Below are positions 1 through 5,186 of a stretch of 5,186 nucleotides of DNA, piece after piece; the first letter of the stretch is position 1, and each line of letters opens with the position of its first letter. A program made the translations under genes and the position numbers. Source of the stretch: an uncultured Alphaproteobacteria bacterium (lineage in GTDB: Bacteria; Pseudomonadota; Alphaproteobacteria; GCA-2731375); the NCBI GenBank assembly GCA_913049615.1, contig CAJWZI010000160.1, forward strand, positions 1 to 5,186. The letters are read 5' to 3'. A model generated the notes under the pieces. The model searched no databases, had not been told where the DNA came from, and was given only the letters and a program-made list of their open reading frames with translations.

Positions 1-773
1 CGCGAGCTCAAGCGCAACAGTCTGAAGCCGCCGAACGCTTTGCTATGGCGGCGACTCTGGATACCCGACTGGCCTATGTCCTGACAGGCGACCTTCAAGT
101 GGACGAGATGAGCCGGGCCGGCCTAACCAGTTTGTCTAATACACTGCGTTTGCGTACCGCCATCGAGCCCGAGGCGCCCATGGCCGTGAATGTAGAGGAA
201 GACCCCTTGATCCTGTTTCCAATTCTCTACTGGGCAATGGTAGAAGATCAGCCGCCTCTCAGCGAACGGGCCATCGCCCGCGTATCGCAATATATGCGAA
301 CCGGGGGCATGATAGTCTTCGACAGCCGCGACGGCGGCAACCAGCTGCCGACCCTACGCCGCCGCCTGGACCTGGGCGACGGTGGCGAAACGGCGGGCCG
401 CTTGCGCCGGCTACTAACCCGCCTCGACATTCCGCCCTTAACACCGGTGCCCCAGAACCACGTGCTAACCAAGGCGTTCTATCTTCTGCAAGGTTTTCCA
501 GGACGATATGTCGGAAATCCAGTTTGGGTGGAGTGGCGGCCCATGGGGGTAAACGACGGTGTCTCCTCGCTAGTCATTGGCGGCAATGATTGGGCCGCCG
601 CATGGGCCACGGACGAAATGCATAAGCCGCTGGTCTTGCCCACCCCGGGTGGGGCCCGGCAACGGGAGCTAGCCTACCGATTTGGCATCAACCTGGTTAT
701 GTATGCATTGACCGGGAACTATAAGTCGGACCAGGTGCATATCCCCGCCATATTAGAGCGGTTGGACCAATGA
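1..773 (+). CDS. DUF4159 domain-containing protein, 3' part of gene
   Basis: C-terminal part of a DUF4159 protein. The frame is open from base 3 to the left edge, so the ATG at 45 is probably internal; full-length alphaproteobacterial relatives are several hundred residues longer, with an N-terminal BatA-like membrane region and sometimes a vWA-like part. Numbering from that ATG, family-typical stretches are TRLAYVLTGD (7-16), the strand motif GGMIVFDSRD (87-96), KAFYLLQGFPGRY (143-155), GGNDWAAAWA (179-188) and the C-terminal block MYALTGNYKSDQVHIPAILE (219-238). The fold resembles a class I glutamine amidotransferase-like domain, but I see no Cys-His-Glu triad, so it is probably non-catalytic. 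The family usually sits in an operon with a MoxR AAA+ ATPase and a DUF58 protein, where a chaperone-like or envelope-stress role is inferred by analogy with Bat systems. The stop overlaps the next start as ATGA, which suggests translational coupling. Confidence 0.9.
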   Translation, partial: RAQAQQSEAAERFAMAATLDTRLAYVLTGDLQVDEMSRAGLTSLSNTLRLRTAIEPEAPMAVNVEEDPLILFPILYWAMVEDQPPLSERAIARVSQYMRTGGMIVFDSRDGGNQLPTLRRRLDLGDGGETAGRLRRLLTRLDIPPLTPVPQNHVLTKAFYLLQGFPGRYVGNPVWVEWRPMGVNDGVSSLVIGGNDWAAAWATDEMHKPLVLPTPGGARQRELAYRFGINLVMYALTGNYKSDQVHIPAILERLDQ

Positions 774-2854
774 CAGCGTTTTCTCGCATCAGTTTTAACC
801 CGGTTCTGCCGTGGTGGCTGCTTGTAGTGCTGGCAGTGATGGCAATCGCCTTGCTGGGCATGGCCTATTGGCGGCGTGCGAACGGCACGAACTGGCGTCT
901 GCTAGCCATCGCAGTGATGCTGCTGACCCTGGCCAATCTGTCGCTGATACAGGAGCAGCGCGTACCTATACCAGACGTGGCGGTGGTGGTAGTTGATCAA
1001 TCGATTTCGCAACACATTGGCGATAGGTTGAGGCGAAGCGAAGATGCCCTAGAACGAATTAAGGCGGAATTACGCAGCCACCAGGACCTGGAGTTGCGCG
1101 TCATCCGGGCCGGCGCCGGCCGGCATGTCGACAGTCTGCTACCCGACGGCACCCATCTATTTGGCGCGATCCGACGCGGCTTACGCGACGTGCCGAAGGA
1201 ACGAGTTGCCGGCACCATTATCATCAGCGATGGACAAATTCACGACTTGCCCGACCCCAAAAATGCCGACGACCTGGGCGGTCCGGTGCATCTTCTTTTA
1301 AGCGGAGAGAGGGAGGAACGTGACCGCCGTCTAGTCGTGGTAAAGGCGCCCCGTTATGGCATCGTCGGCGAAACTTTGAACCTAACCCTGCGAGTCGAGG
1401 ACAACCAAGACGGTGGCGCCAATGGACGTAACCGGCTACGGGTTCGGAAGGACGGCGTCCCAACCATATCTCCCGCCATGCCCATTGGCGTCACCCACAG
1501 CTTCCCCTTTCGCCTAAGCCACGGCGGCGCAACGGTAATGGAACTGGAGATCGACCCCGGACCCGGCGAACTGACCTTGAAAAACAACCGAGCGGTACTG
1601 ATAATCAACGGCGTGCGAGAGAGATTGCGCGTGCTGCTTGTATCGGGCGGACCACATACGGGAGAGCGGACCTGGCGGAATATTCTAAAATCGGATCCCT
1701 CTGTCGATTTGGTACATTTCACGATTTTGCGACCGCCGAACAAACAGGACGGCACACCGATCAATGAACTGTCCCTGATTGCCTTTCCTACGCGGGAGCT
1801 GTTTCAGGACAAACTAGACAATTTCGATCTGATCATCTTTGATCGTTACCGTCGGCGCGGCGTGCTGCCAGATGTTTATCTGCATAACGTAGCTGAATAT
1901 GTGACCCGAGGTGGCGCCGTGCTTACCGCGGTGGGCCCGGATTTTGCCTTGCCCAACAGTCTGTCACGCACGCCTCTGGGGCGGGTTCTGCCTAGCCGGC
2001 CCACCGGCACCGTCCATGAAGTGGGCTTCCAGCCCATGCCTACGGACAAGGGCCGGCGCCATCCAATCACAGCCAGTCTGACCGGTATTGGCGACAAGGA
2101 CAGCCGCCCCGAATGGGGACGGTGGTTCCGGCAGGTGGATGTAACGGCGGTGACAGGCGACATCTTGATGCATGGCGTCGACGAGAAACCGTTGCTGATT
2201 ACAGCCCGTATCGGCAAAGGCCGAGTGGCGCAACTGCTGTCCGACCAAGCATGGTTATGGACCCGCGGCTTCGAAGGTGGTGGCCCCCACGCGGAGTTGC
2301 TGCGTCGCATCGCCCATTGGCTAATGCAGGAGCCCGATTTGGAGGAAGAAGACTTGCGCGCCCAAGCCAAAGGCAATCAACTCATCGTACAACGCCGCAG
2401 CCTGAGCCCCAGCACCGGGCCCGTGAAAGTCACTACACCCTCAGGCATGGAGGAGAGCGTGACCCTGAAGGATGATGGCAGGGGTTTAGAGGTCGGTGCC
2501 CTGTCGGTGGCGGAGCCCGGCTTGTACCGTCTAAACGATGGTAAGCAAAATGCCATTGCGGTGGTGGGTGACATCAACCCCCTAGAATTCGCAGACATGC
2601 GGGCTTCCCCCAAACCCATACAGCCCTTGTTGGAAACCACAGGGGGCAGTGCCTTTTGGCTGGCGGACGGCATGCCTAACATCCGTCGGATCAAGCGGTC
2701 CCAAATCAGCCAGGGGCGCCGCTGGCTGGATCTGCGTTCCAACGGCAACTACACGGTCAGCGGCGTGGAGCAAACGCCTCTACTTCCCGGCATAGCCGTA
2801 TTACTCCTATTCCTTGGTCTAACCATGCTGGCTTGGCAAACGGAAGGGCAATAG
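770..2854 (+). CDS. Membrane-anchored vWA / glutamine-amidotransferase-like protein of the MoxR-DUF58-DUF4159 operon
   Basis: 694-residue membrane protein of unknown function. Two hydrophobic helices lie near residues 13-34 and 43-60 and a third near 670-690, so most of the chain probably forms one soluble domain block between membrane anchors. Residues 69-160 look like a von Willebrand A domain: DQSIS (76-80) fits the metal-binding DxSxS motif, and IISDG (151-155) fits the later Asp-Gly strand. Residues 286-520 look like a degenerate class I glutamine amidotransferase fold, with VLLVSGGP (288-295), DLIIFDRY (353-360) and GKGRVAQLLSDQAWLWTRGF (482-501). The last of these is highly characteristic of this family. 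No nucleophilic Cys is seen in the expected place. The start is the ATGA overlap with the DUF4159 gene. There is no strong ribosome site, so translation is probably coupled. The C-terminus looks complete, although its stop coincides with the edge of a pseudogene remnant. Confidence 0.88.
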   Translation: MTAFSRISFNPVLPWWLLVVLAVMAIALLGMAYWRRANGTNWRLLAIAVMLLTLANLSLIQEQRVPIPDVAVVVVDQSISQHIGDRLRRSEDALERIKAELRSHQDLELRVIRAGAGRHVDSLLPDGTHLFGAIRRGLRDVPKERVAGTIIISDGQIHDLPDPKNADDLGGPVHLLLSGEREERDRRLVVVKAPRYGIVGETLNLTLRVEDNQDGGANGRNRLRVRKDGVPTISPAMPIGVTHSFPFRLSHGGATVMELEIDPGPGELTLKNNRAVLIINGVRERLRVLLVSGGPHTGERTWRNILKSDPSVDLVHFTILRPPNKQDGTPINELSLIAFPTRELFQDKLDNFDLIIFDRYRRRGVLPDVYLHNVAEYVTRGGAVLTAVGPDFALPNSLSRTPLGRVLPSRPTGTVHEVGFQPMPTDKGRRHPITASLTGIGDKDSRPEWGRWFRQVDVTAVTGDILMHGVDEKPLLITARIGKGRVAQLLSDQAWLWTRGFEGGGPHAELLRRIAHWLMQEPDLEEEDLRAQAKGNQLIVQRRSLSPSTGPVKVTTPSGMEESVTLKDDGRGLEVGALSVAEPGLYRLNDGKQNAIAVVGDINPLEFADMRASPKPIQPLLETTGGSAFWLADGMPNIRRIKRSQISQGRRWLDLRSNGNYTVSGVEQTPLLPGIAVLLLFLGLTMLAWQTEGQ

Positions 2855-3204
2855 GCATGGGCGGGGTTGGCTGCGACCGAGAATATCTCTTTACTTGGCC
2901 CAATGCACTGACTGGGGTCATGGGTGGGGAGCAAACCGCCTTGACAATGGCTCAGGTGGTCCGTGTCGCCGCCGAGCGGCATGGGGAGCCTCTAGATGAA
3001 GCCGCTCTGCAGACCCCAAAAGGAACGCCTGATCGCCCATTTCGATGGGCGATGCGATGCCTTCTATACTTCCGGCATTTGCCGGACCAAGACGTCTTCT
3101 ATCCGTGCGATACCCGGAAGGTCCTAGGCTTGGCCCTGGAAACCATTTAGGAAGGCCGCAATCGCACCCTACATCCCAACAGCTTTGGCGTAGCTCGCCT
3201 GTAA
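2851..3204 (+). pseudogene. Remnant of acyl-CoA carboxylase carboxyltransferase (beta) subunit, C-terminal ~115 codons
   Basis: The first segment reads IGMGGVGCDREYLFTWPNAL and then VMGGEQTALTMAQVV. This matches the conserved C-terminal block of carboxyltransferase beta subunits (methylcrotonyl-, geranyl- and related acyl-CoA carboxylases; typical GMCGR..DPRFLF.WPNA..VMGGEQ). At the CCCCAAAA run 3014-3021 the matching frame moves by one base, and QKERLIAHFDGRCDAFYTSG follows (3017-3076). Near 3076 it returns to the first frame, giving DQDVFYPCDTRKVLGLALE (family: DDGVIDPRDTRKVLG). A TAG at 3148 then interrupts it, and the frame continues through TLHPNSFGVARL to TAA at 3202-3204, a typical family C-terminus. 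The N-terminal ~80% of a normally ~530-residue protein is absent. A TTG-initiated open frame at 2833-3150 covers part of the relic but is not a real gene. Family identity is strong; the exact substrate class cannot be told from this stub. Confidence 0.87.
3032..3053. repeat. Perfect 9-bp inverted repeat with TTCG loop inside the carboxylase remnant
   Basis: ATCGCCCAT (3032-3040), loop TTCG (3041-3044), ATGGGCGAT (3045-3053): all nine pairs match. There is no T-tract after it, so it does not look like an intrinsic terminator. The loop is closed by a T-A pair, not the C-G pair that makes UUCG loops exceptionally stable. It lies on codons that read IAHFDGR in the shifted frame and may simply be a fossil of coding sequence. 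Confidence 0.6.
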
Positions 3205-3208
3205 TCCT

Positions 3209-3213
3209 GGAGG
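3209..3213 (+). promoter_or_regulatory. Ribosome binding site for the crotonase gene
   Basis: GGAGG ends seven bases before the ATG at 3221, a textbook Shine-Dalgarno placement that fixes this start. It lies just after the final TAA of the carboxylase remnant, so the translation signal survived the decay of the upstream gene. Confidence 0.8.
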
Positions 3214-3220
3214 CCCCATC

Positions 3221-4033
3221 ATGACCAACCTGCCCAAGACCGAGAACATACTGCTGGAACAAGACGCCGGCTGGCTGACTATTTGGTTCAACCGTCCTGA
3301 CAATCGGAACGCCCTGTCCAAGGAACTGACCACGGAGTTGAAAGAGGTGCTGAACGCCGTGCGCGACAAAAAGAATATCCGCGGCATCACTCTTCGGGGA
3401 AAAGGCGGTGTGTTCTGCGCCGGCGGCGATTTGAAGGGATTCAAGAACAACTATCAAGGCGGCAGCCAGACCGTGGAAGACATCGCCGCCGCCTCGCGCC
3501 AGGGCGGTCAGATGTTCGATTTGATCAACGAATTGCCCCAGGTAGTGCTGATCCTGGTGGAAGGCGCGGCTATAGCGGGCGGCCTGGGGATGGTTTGTTG
3601 CGCCGACGCAGTCGCCGTAACAAAGGATGCCAGGTTCGCTATGACGGAAACCGCCATCGGCATCCCACCTGCTCAGATTGCACCTTTCGTGGCGCAGCGG
3701 CTTGGCCTGCGGATCGCCCGGCGTTTGATGGTCACGGCCTCGCGCTTCGACGGTGAAGAGGCACACCGGTTGGGCCTGGCTGACTATGTGGTGGACGACG
3801 CCGCTGGCTTGGATCAGATCGAGGCGGACATGAAAAAGCAGGTGCGTCGCTGTGCCCCTGGCGCCAACGCCGTGACTAAGGCAATCGTACTGGCGACCCG
3901 GCACCTGAACCGCGAACAACAACTGGACTTCGCCGCCAAGGGGTTTGCTGAATGCATGTTGAGCGACGAGGGCCGAGAAGGCGTCGCTTCCTTCATTGAG
4001 AAACGCAAACCCATCTGGGCAGAGCAAACGTAA
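3221..4033 (+). CDS. Enoyl-CoA hydratase/isomerase (crotonase) family protein, isohexenylglutaconyl-CoA hydratase-like
   Basis: Complete 270-residue crotonase, the usual family length, presumably a cytoplasmic oligomer acting on a CoA thioester. The oxyanion-hole segments are FCAGGDL (65-71) and GAAIAGGLGM (115-124). By alignment to rat mitochondrial enoyl-CoA hydratase, the second catalytic Glu (rat E164) is kept as E143 in MTETAIG. The first (rat E144) is replaced by G123, as in several crotonase subfamilies. The stretch PAQIAPFVAQRLGLRIARRL (150-169) followed by RFDGEEAHRLGL (175-186) recalls isohexenylglutaconyl-CoA hydratases (AtuE type) of acyclic terpene breakdown more than short-chain hydratases. 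It lies between remnants of a carboxylase beta and alpha subunit, the order expected in atu/liu clusters, which supports a role on a 3-methylglutaconyl-type CoA ester. Crotonase membership is certain; substrate is inferred, and methylglutaconyl-CoA (leucine pathway) is the alternative. The frame shows no damage. Confidence 0.93.
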   Translation: MTNLPKTENILLEQDAGWLTIWFNRPDNRNALSKELTTELKEVLNAVRDKKNIRGITLRGKGGVFCAGGDLKGFKNNYQGGSQTVEDIAAASRQGGQMFDLINELPQVVLILVEGAAIAGGLGMVCCADAVAVTKDARFAMTETAIGIPPAQIAPFVAQRLGLRIARRLMVTASRFDGEEAHRLGLADYVVDDAAGLDQIEADMKKQVRRCAPGANAVTKAIVLATRHLNREQQLDFAAKGFAECMLSDEGREGVASFIEKRKPIWAEQT

Positions 4034-4034
4034 C

Positions 4035-4136
4035 ATGGGGAATTTCAAGAGCATTCTGATTACAAACCGGGAGGAACTGGCCACGAAAGCGTGCAGAAAT
4101 TATCCGGGTACTGAGTCGGCCAGACCGTCCACCTGA
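4035..4136 (+). pseudogene. Remnant of acyl-CoA carboxylase biotin carboxylase (alpha) subunit, N-terminal stub
   Basis: The ATG at 4035, one base after the crotonase stop, opens a 33-codon frame whose start, MGNFKSILITNREELATKA, matches the near-invariant opening of biotin carboxylases (typical FKS/KVLIANRGEIAxR). The invariant Gly of NRGEIA is Glu here. Similarity stops after about residue 19. In the next frame IIRVLSR (about 4099-4119) resembles the following family segment (IIRTLRR), which suggests a small insertion or frameshift before a TGA at 4134. The rest of a normally ~660-residue biotinylated subunit is absent, and nothing like the biotin attachment site (AMKM) is seen downstream. 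Position directly after the hydratase is where an alpha subunit (atuF/liuD type) would be expected. The match is short but highly patterned, and the neighbouring beta relic supports it. Confidence 0.72.
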
Positions 4137-4231
4137 TAAACGCTACCCAGCCAGTGCGTAACGTGGTCCATGATTTTAAACAAATTTTCATTAATGCCTA
4201 TGAACGCCTCGCCAAGGCCGTCGTCGCATAG
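4115..4231 (+). other. Unassigned open segment (38 codons) in the 4137-4248 spacer, possible gene relic
   Basis: Between a TGA (4112-4114) and a TAG (4229-4231) the frame is open with gene-like codons. Its later part reads VVHDFKQIFINAYERLAKAV and looks like a protein C-terminus. There is no ATG, only an internal GTG at 4154 without a ribosome site. I do not recognise the family. It may be the tail of a deleted gene joined to the biotin carboxylase stub, or it may be open by chance. The spacer is more AT-rich than its surroundings (25 of 60 bases G or C in 4141-4200). I see no terminator or convincing promoter in it. Confidence 0.3.
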
Positions 4232-4235
4232 CATG

Positions 4236-4241
4236 AAAGGA
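4236..4241 (+). promoter_or_regulatory. Ribosome binding site for the TIGR03084-type gene
   Basis: AAAGGA ends seven bases before the ATG at 4249, followed by an A-rich spacer. This supports the chosen start, which also matches the usual family N-terminus (MxQALDF). Confidence 0.7.
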
Positions 4242-4248
4242 TAAAAAT

Positions 4249-5049
4249 ATGTTGCAACAGGCTCTTGATTTTCAATTTGAAAGCGATGCGCTATACGAAT
4301 TACTTAAGCCGTTGAAGGATGAGGATTTCAAACGGAAGACGTTGTTTAAGGAATGGACCATCAATACGGTCCTACAGCATCTACATTTCTTCAACTATGC
4401 CGCCCACATCTCCCTTGATGATGAAGAGGCCATTTTGGCTCTTTTAGCAGAACTGAGCGCCAGCGGGGAAAAGGGCGTGGATATGGTCGCCCATACTGAC
4501 CAGAAGCTGAACGGCGTCAATGGACAAGCGTTGCTGAATTTGTGGCATGAATACTACACTAATATGGTAGTTGATTATGACGGTATCGACCCCAAAAAAC
4601 GACTGAAATGGGCCGGGCCGGACATGAGCGTATTGTCCTCAATCACCGCGCGTCTGATGGAAACCTGGTCCCATGCCCAAGCGGTTTATGACCTTATGGG
4701 TGTTGTGCGCCAGGACAAGGACCACATCAAGAACGTTGTAGTGATCGGCAATAATACCTTTGGCTGGACGTTCATAAATAGAGGTGAGGAAGTTCCGCAG
4801 GACAAACCGTTCCTTAGACTTACAGCCCCATCGGGGGAGGTGTGGTATTTCAACGAGCCGTCAAATAGTAACTATGTAGAAGGCTTGGCGACTGAATTCG
4901 GCCAAGTAGTTACCCAGTGCCGCAACATCGGCGATACGCAGTTGAAGGTGGTGGGCGACACCGCAAAGAAATGGATGGCGGTGGCGCAATGTTTTGCCGG
5001 TCCGCCCCGCACCCCGCCACCCGTGGGCGCAAGGCACATCCAGTATTGA
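4249..5049 (+). CDS. TIGR03084-family metal-binding protein (DinB / mycothiol-maleylpyruvate-isomerase-like fold)
   Basis: Complete 266-residue protein of the TIGR03084 family, whose function is not established. The N-terminal half is a DinB-like four-helix bundle. Residues QALDFQFESDALYELL (4-19) form the first helix, and WTINTVLQHLHFFNYAA (36-52) carries H44 and H46. The signature KWAGPDMSVLSSITARLMET (120-139) leads into WSHAQAVYD (140-148), with H142. These histidines are the likely metal ligands. The C-terminal part (about 164-251) has NTFGWTFINRGEEVP (169-183), LTAPSGEVW (191-199) and a closing AQCFAGPP (246-253). The family tends to occur beside acyl-CoA enzymes in Alphaproteobacteria and Actinobacteria, so a role in CoA-ester catabolism is plausible but inferred. 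A VOC-fold gene follows after 12 bases, probably in the same transcript. Base composition is lower in GC than the genes to the left, about 49% over seven counted rows. Confidence 0.88.
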   Translation: MLQQALDFQFESDALYELLKPLKDEDFKRKTLFKEWTINTVLQHLHFFNYAAHISLDDEEAILALLAELSASGEKGVDMVAHTDQKLNGVNGQALLNLWHEYYTNMVVDYDGIDPKKRLKWAGPDMSVLSSITARLMETWSHAQAVYDLMGVVRQDKDHIKNVVVIGNNTFGWTFINRGEEVPQDKPFLRLTAPSGEVWYFNEPSNSNYVEGLATEFGQVVTQCRNIGDTQLKVVGDTAKKWMAVAQCFAGPPRTPPPVGARHIQY

Positions 5050-5052
5050 GGA
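5048..5052 (+). promoter_or_regulatory. Ribosome binding site for the VOC-fold gene, overlapping the previous stop
   Basis: GAGGA shares its first two bases with the TGA that ends the TIGR03084-type gene and lies nine bases before the ATG at 5062. This points to co-translation of the pair. Confidence 0.65.
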
Positions 5053-5061
5053 AGACACGTT

Positions 5062-5186
5062 ATGATCACCAAGAAAATCAGCCATTTTGGTGTACTGGTG
5101 CATGACGCAGAAGCGGCAACGAAATTATGGACAGAATTCTTAGCCCTGCAAAAATTTGACGATCGGCGCATTGATGTGGAGGGTAA
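5062..5186 (+). CDS. VOC-family (glyoxalase / methylmalonyl-CoA epimerase-like) protein, 5' part
   Basis: The first 41 codons are present and the gene runs off the right edge. The N-terminus MITKKISHFGVLVHDAEAAT follows the opening beta strand and helix of vicinal oxygen chelate enzymes, with H8 in the position of the first metal ligand (compare KIxHxGIxVxDxExA). The following LWTEFLALQKFDDRRIDVEG resembles methylmalonyl-CoA epimerase-like members more than lactoylglutathione lyases. In a true epimerase, another half-site and a catalytic Glu should follow beyond this window. The gap to the TIGR03084-type gene is only 12 bases, so the two are probably one operon. Family is fairly sure; the reaction is not decidable from this fragment. 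Confidence 0.78.
   Translation, partial: MITKKISHFGVLVHDAEAATKLWTEFLALQKFDDRRIDVEG

Noticed and set aside
45..773. ATG at 45 as the true start of the DUF4159 gene.
   Set aside because: The frame stays open to the left edge and relatives have a long N-terminal extension, so this is an internal methionine.
1876..2376. Minus-strand frame of 166 codons inside the membrane protein gene.
   Set aside because: Arg/Ser/Pro-rich shadow of a well-supported gene, with no motif or ribosome site.
2833..3150. 105-codon plus-strand frame that could be called a small hypothetical gene.
   Set aside because: It starts with TTG inside the previous gene. Its content is the frameshifted C-terminus of a carboxyltransferase subunit that continues past the TAG to 3204, so it is part of a pseudogene.
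2918..4084. Long open frame (388 codons) on the minus strand opposite the crotonase gene and both remnants.
   Set aside because: The plus strand carries a clear crotonase and two recognisable relics here. The antisense product shows no family motif, and such frames are common opposite GC-rich genes.
4233..4244. Mini-ORF ATG-AAA-GGA-TAA just before the TIGR03084-type gene, as a leader peptide.
   Set aside because: Three codons made from the ribosome-site sequence itself; nothing suggests attenuation.
4250..4259. Palindrome TGTTGCAACA over the TIGR03084-type start codon, as an operator.
   Set aside because: Only ten bases, single copy, and mostly dictated by the codons for Leu-Gln-Gln.

Overview
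The window looks like a piece of an alphaproteobacterial (Rhodospirillales-type) chromosome. This rests on recognising the protein families: a DUF4159 / membrane vWA-GATase gene pair, a TIGR03084-type DinB-fold protein and acyl-CoA metabolism genes. All genes lie on the + strand. Base composition is fairly GC-rich over the first 4 kb and falls to about 49% in the TIGR03084-type gene (hand count of seven 60-base rows). Lineage is an inference from family content, not from a marker gene.

Layout. Positions 1-773 hold the 3' part of a DUF4159 protein gene that enters from the left. It overlaps by ATGA with a complete gene (770-2854) for a membrane-anchored protein with a vWA-like and a glutamine-amidotransferase-like region. 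These two normally close a MoxR ATPase / DUF58 / DUF4159 / membrane-protein operon. At the stop codon of the second gene begins a decayed remnant (2851-3204) of an acyl-CoA carboxylase carboxyltransferase (beta) subunit. Only about the last 115 codons remain, with two frameshifts and a premature TAG. An intact crotonase-family gene follows (3221-4033), most like isohexenylglutaconyl-CoA hydratases. One base after its stop comes a second remnant (4035-4136), the first ~20 codons of a biotin carboxylase (alpha) subunit. A short AT-rich spacer then leads to a complete TIGR03084-type gene (4249-5049) and the start of a VOC-fold (glyoxalase / methylmalonyl-CoA epimerase-like) gene running off the right edge.

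How it fits together. The order carboxylase beta - hydratase - carboxylase alpha is the core of the leucine (liu/mcc) and acyclic-terpene (atu) catabolic clusters. Here both carboxylase genes have been deleted down to stubs and the hydratase between them is whole. The left deletion places the hydratase directly downstream of the DUF4159 operon. This collapsed cluster is the main unusual feature. I found no tRNA, rRNA, CRISPR array, transposon or convincing terminator, and no wholly new system; the DUF4159/vWA operon is widespread, although I know of no defined function for it.
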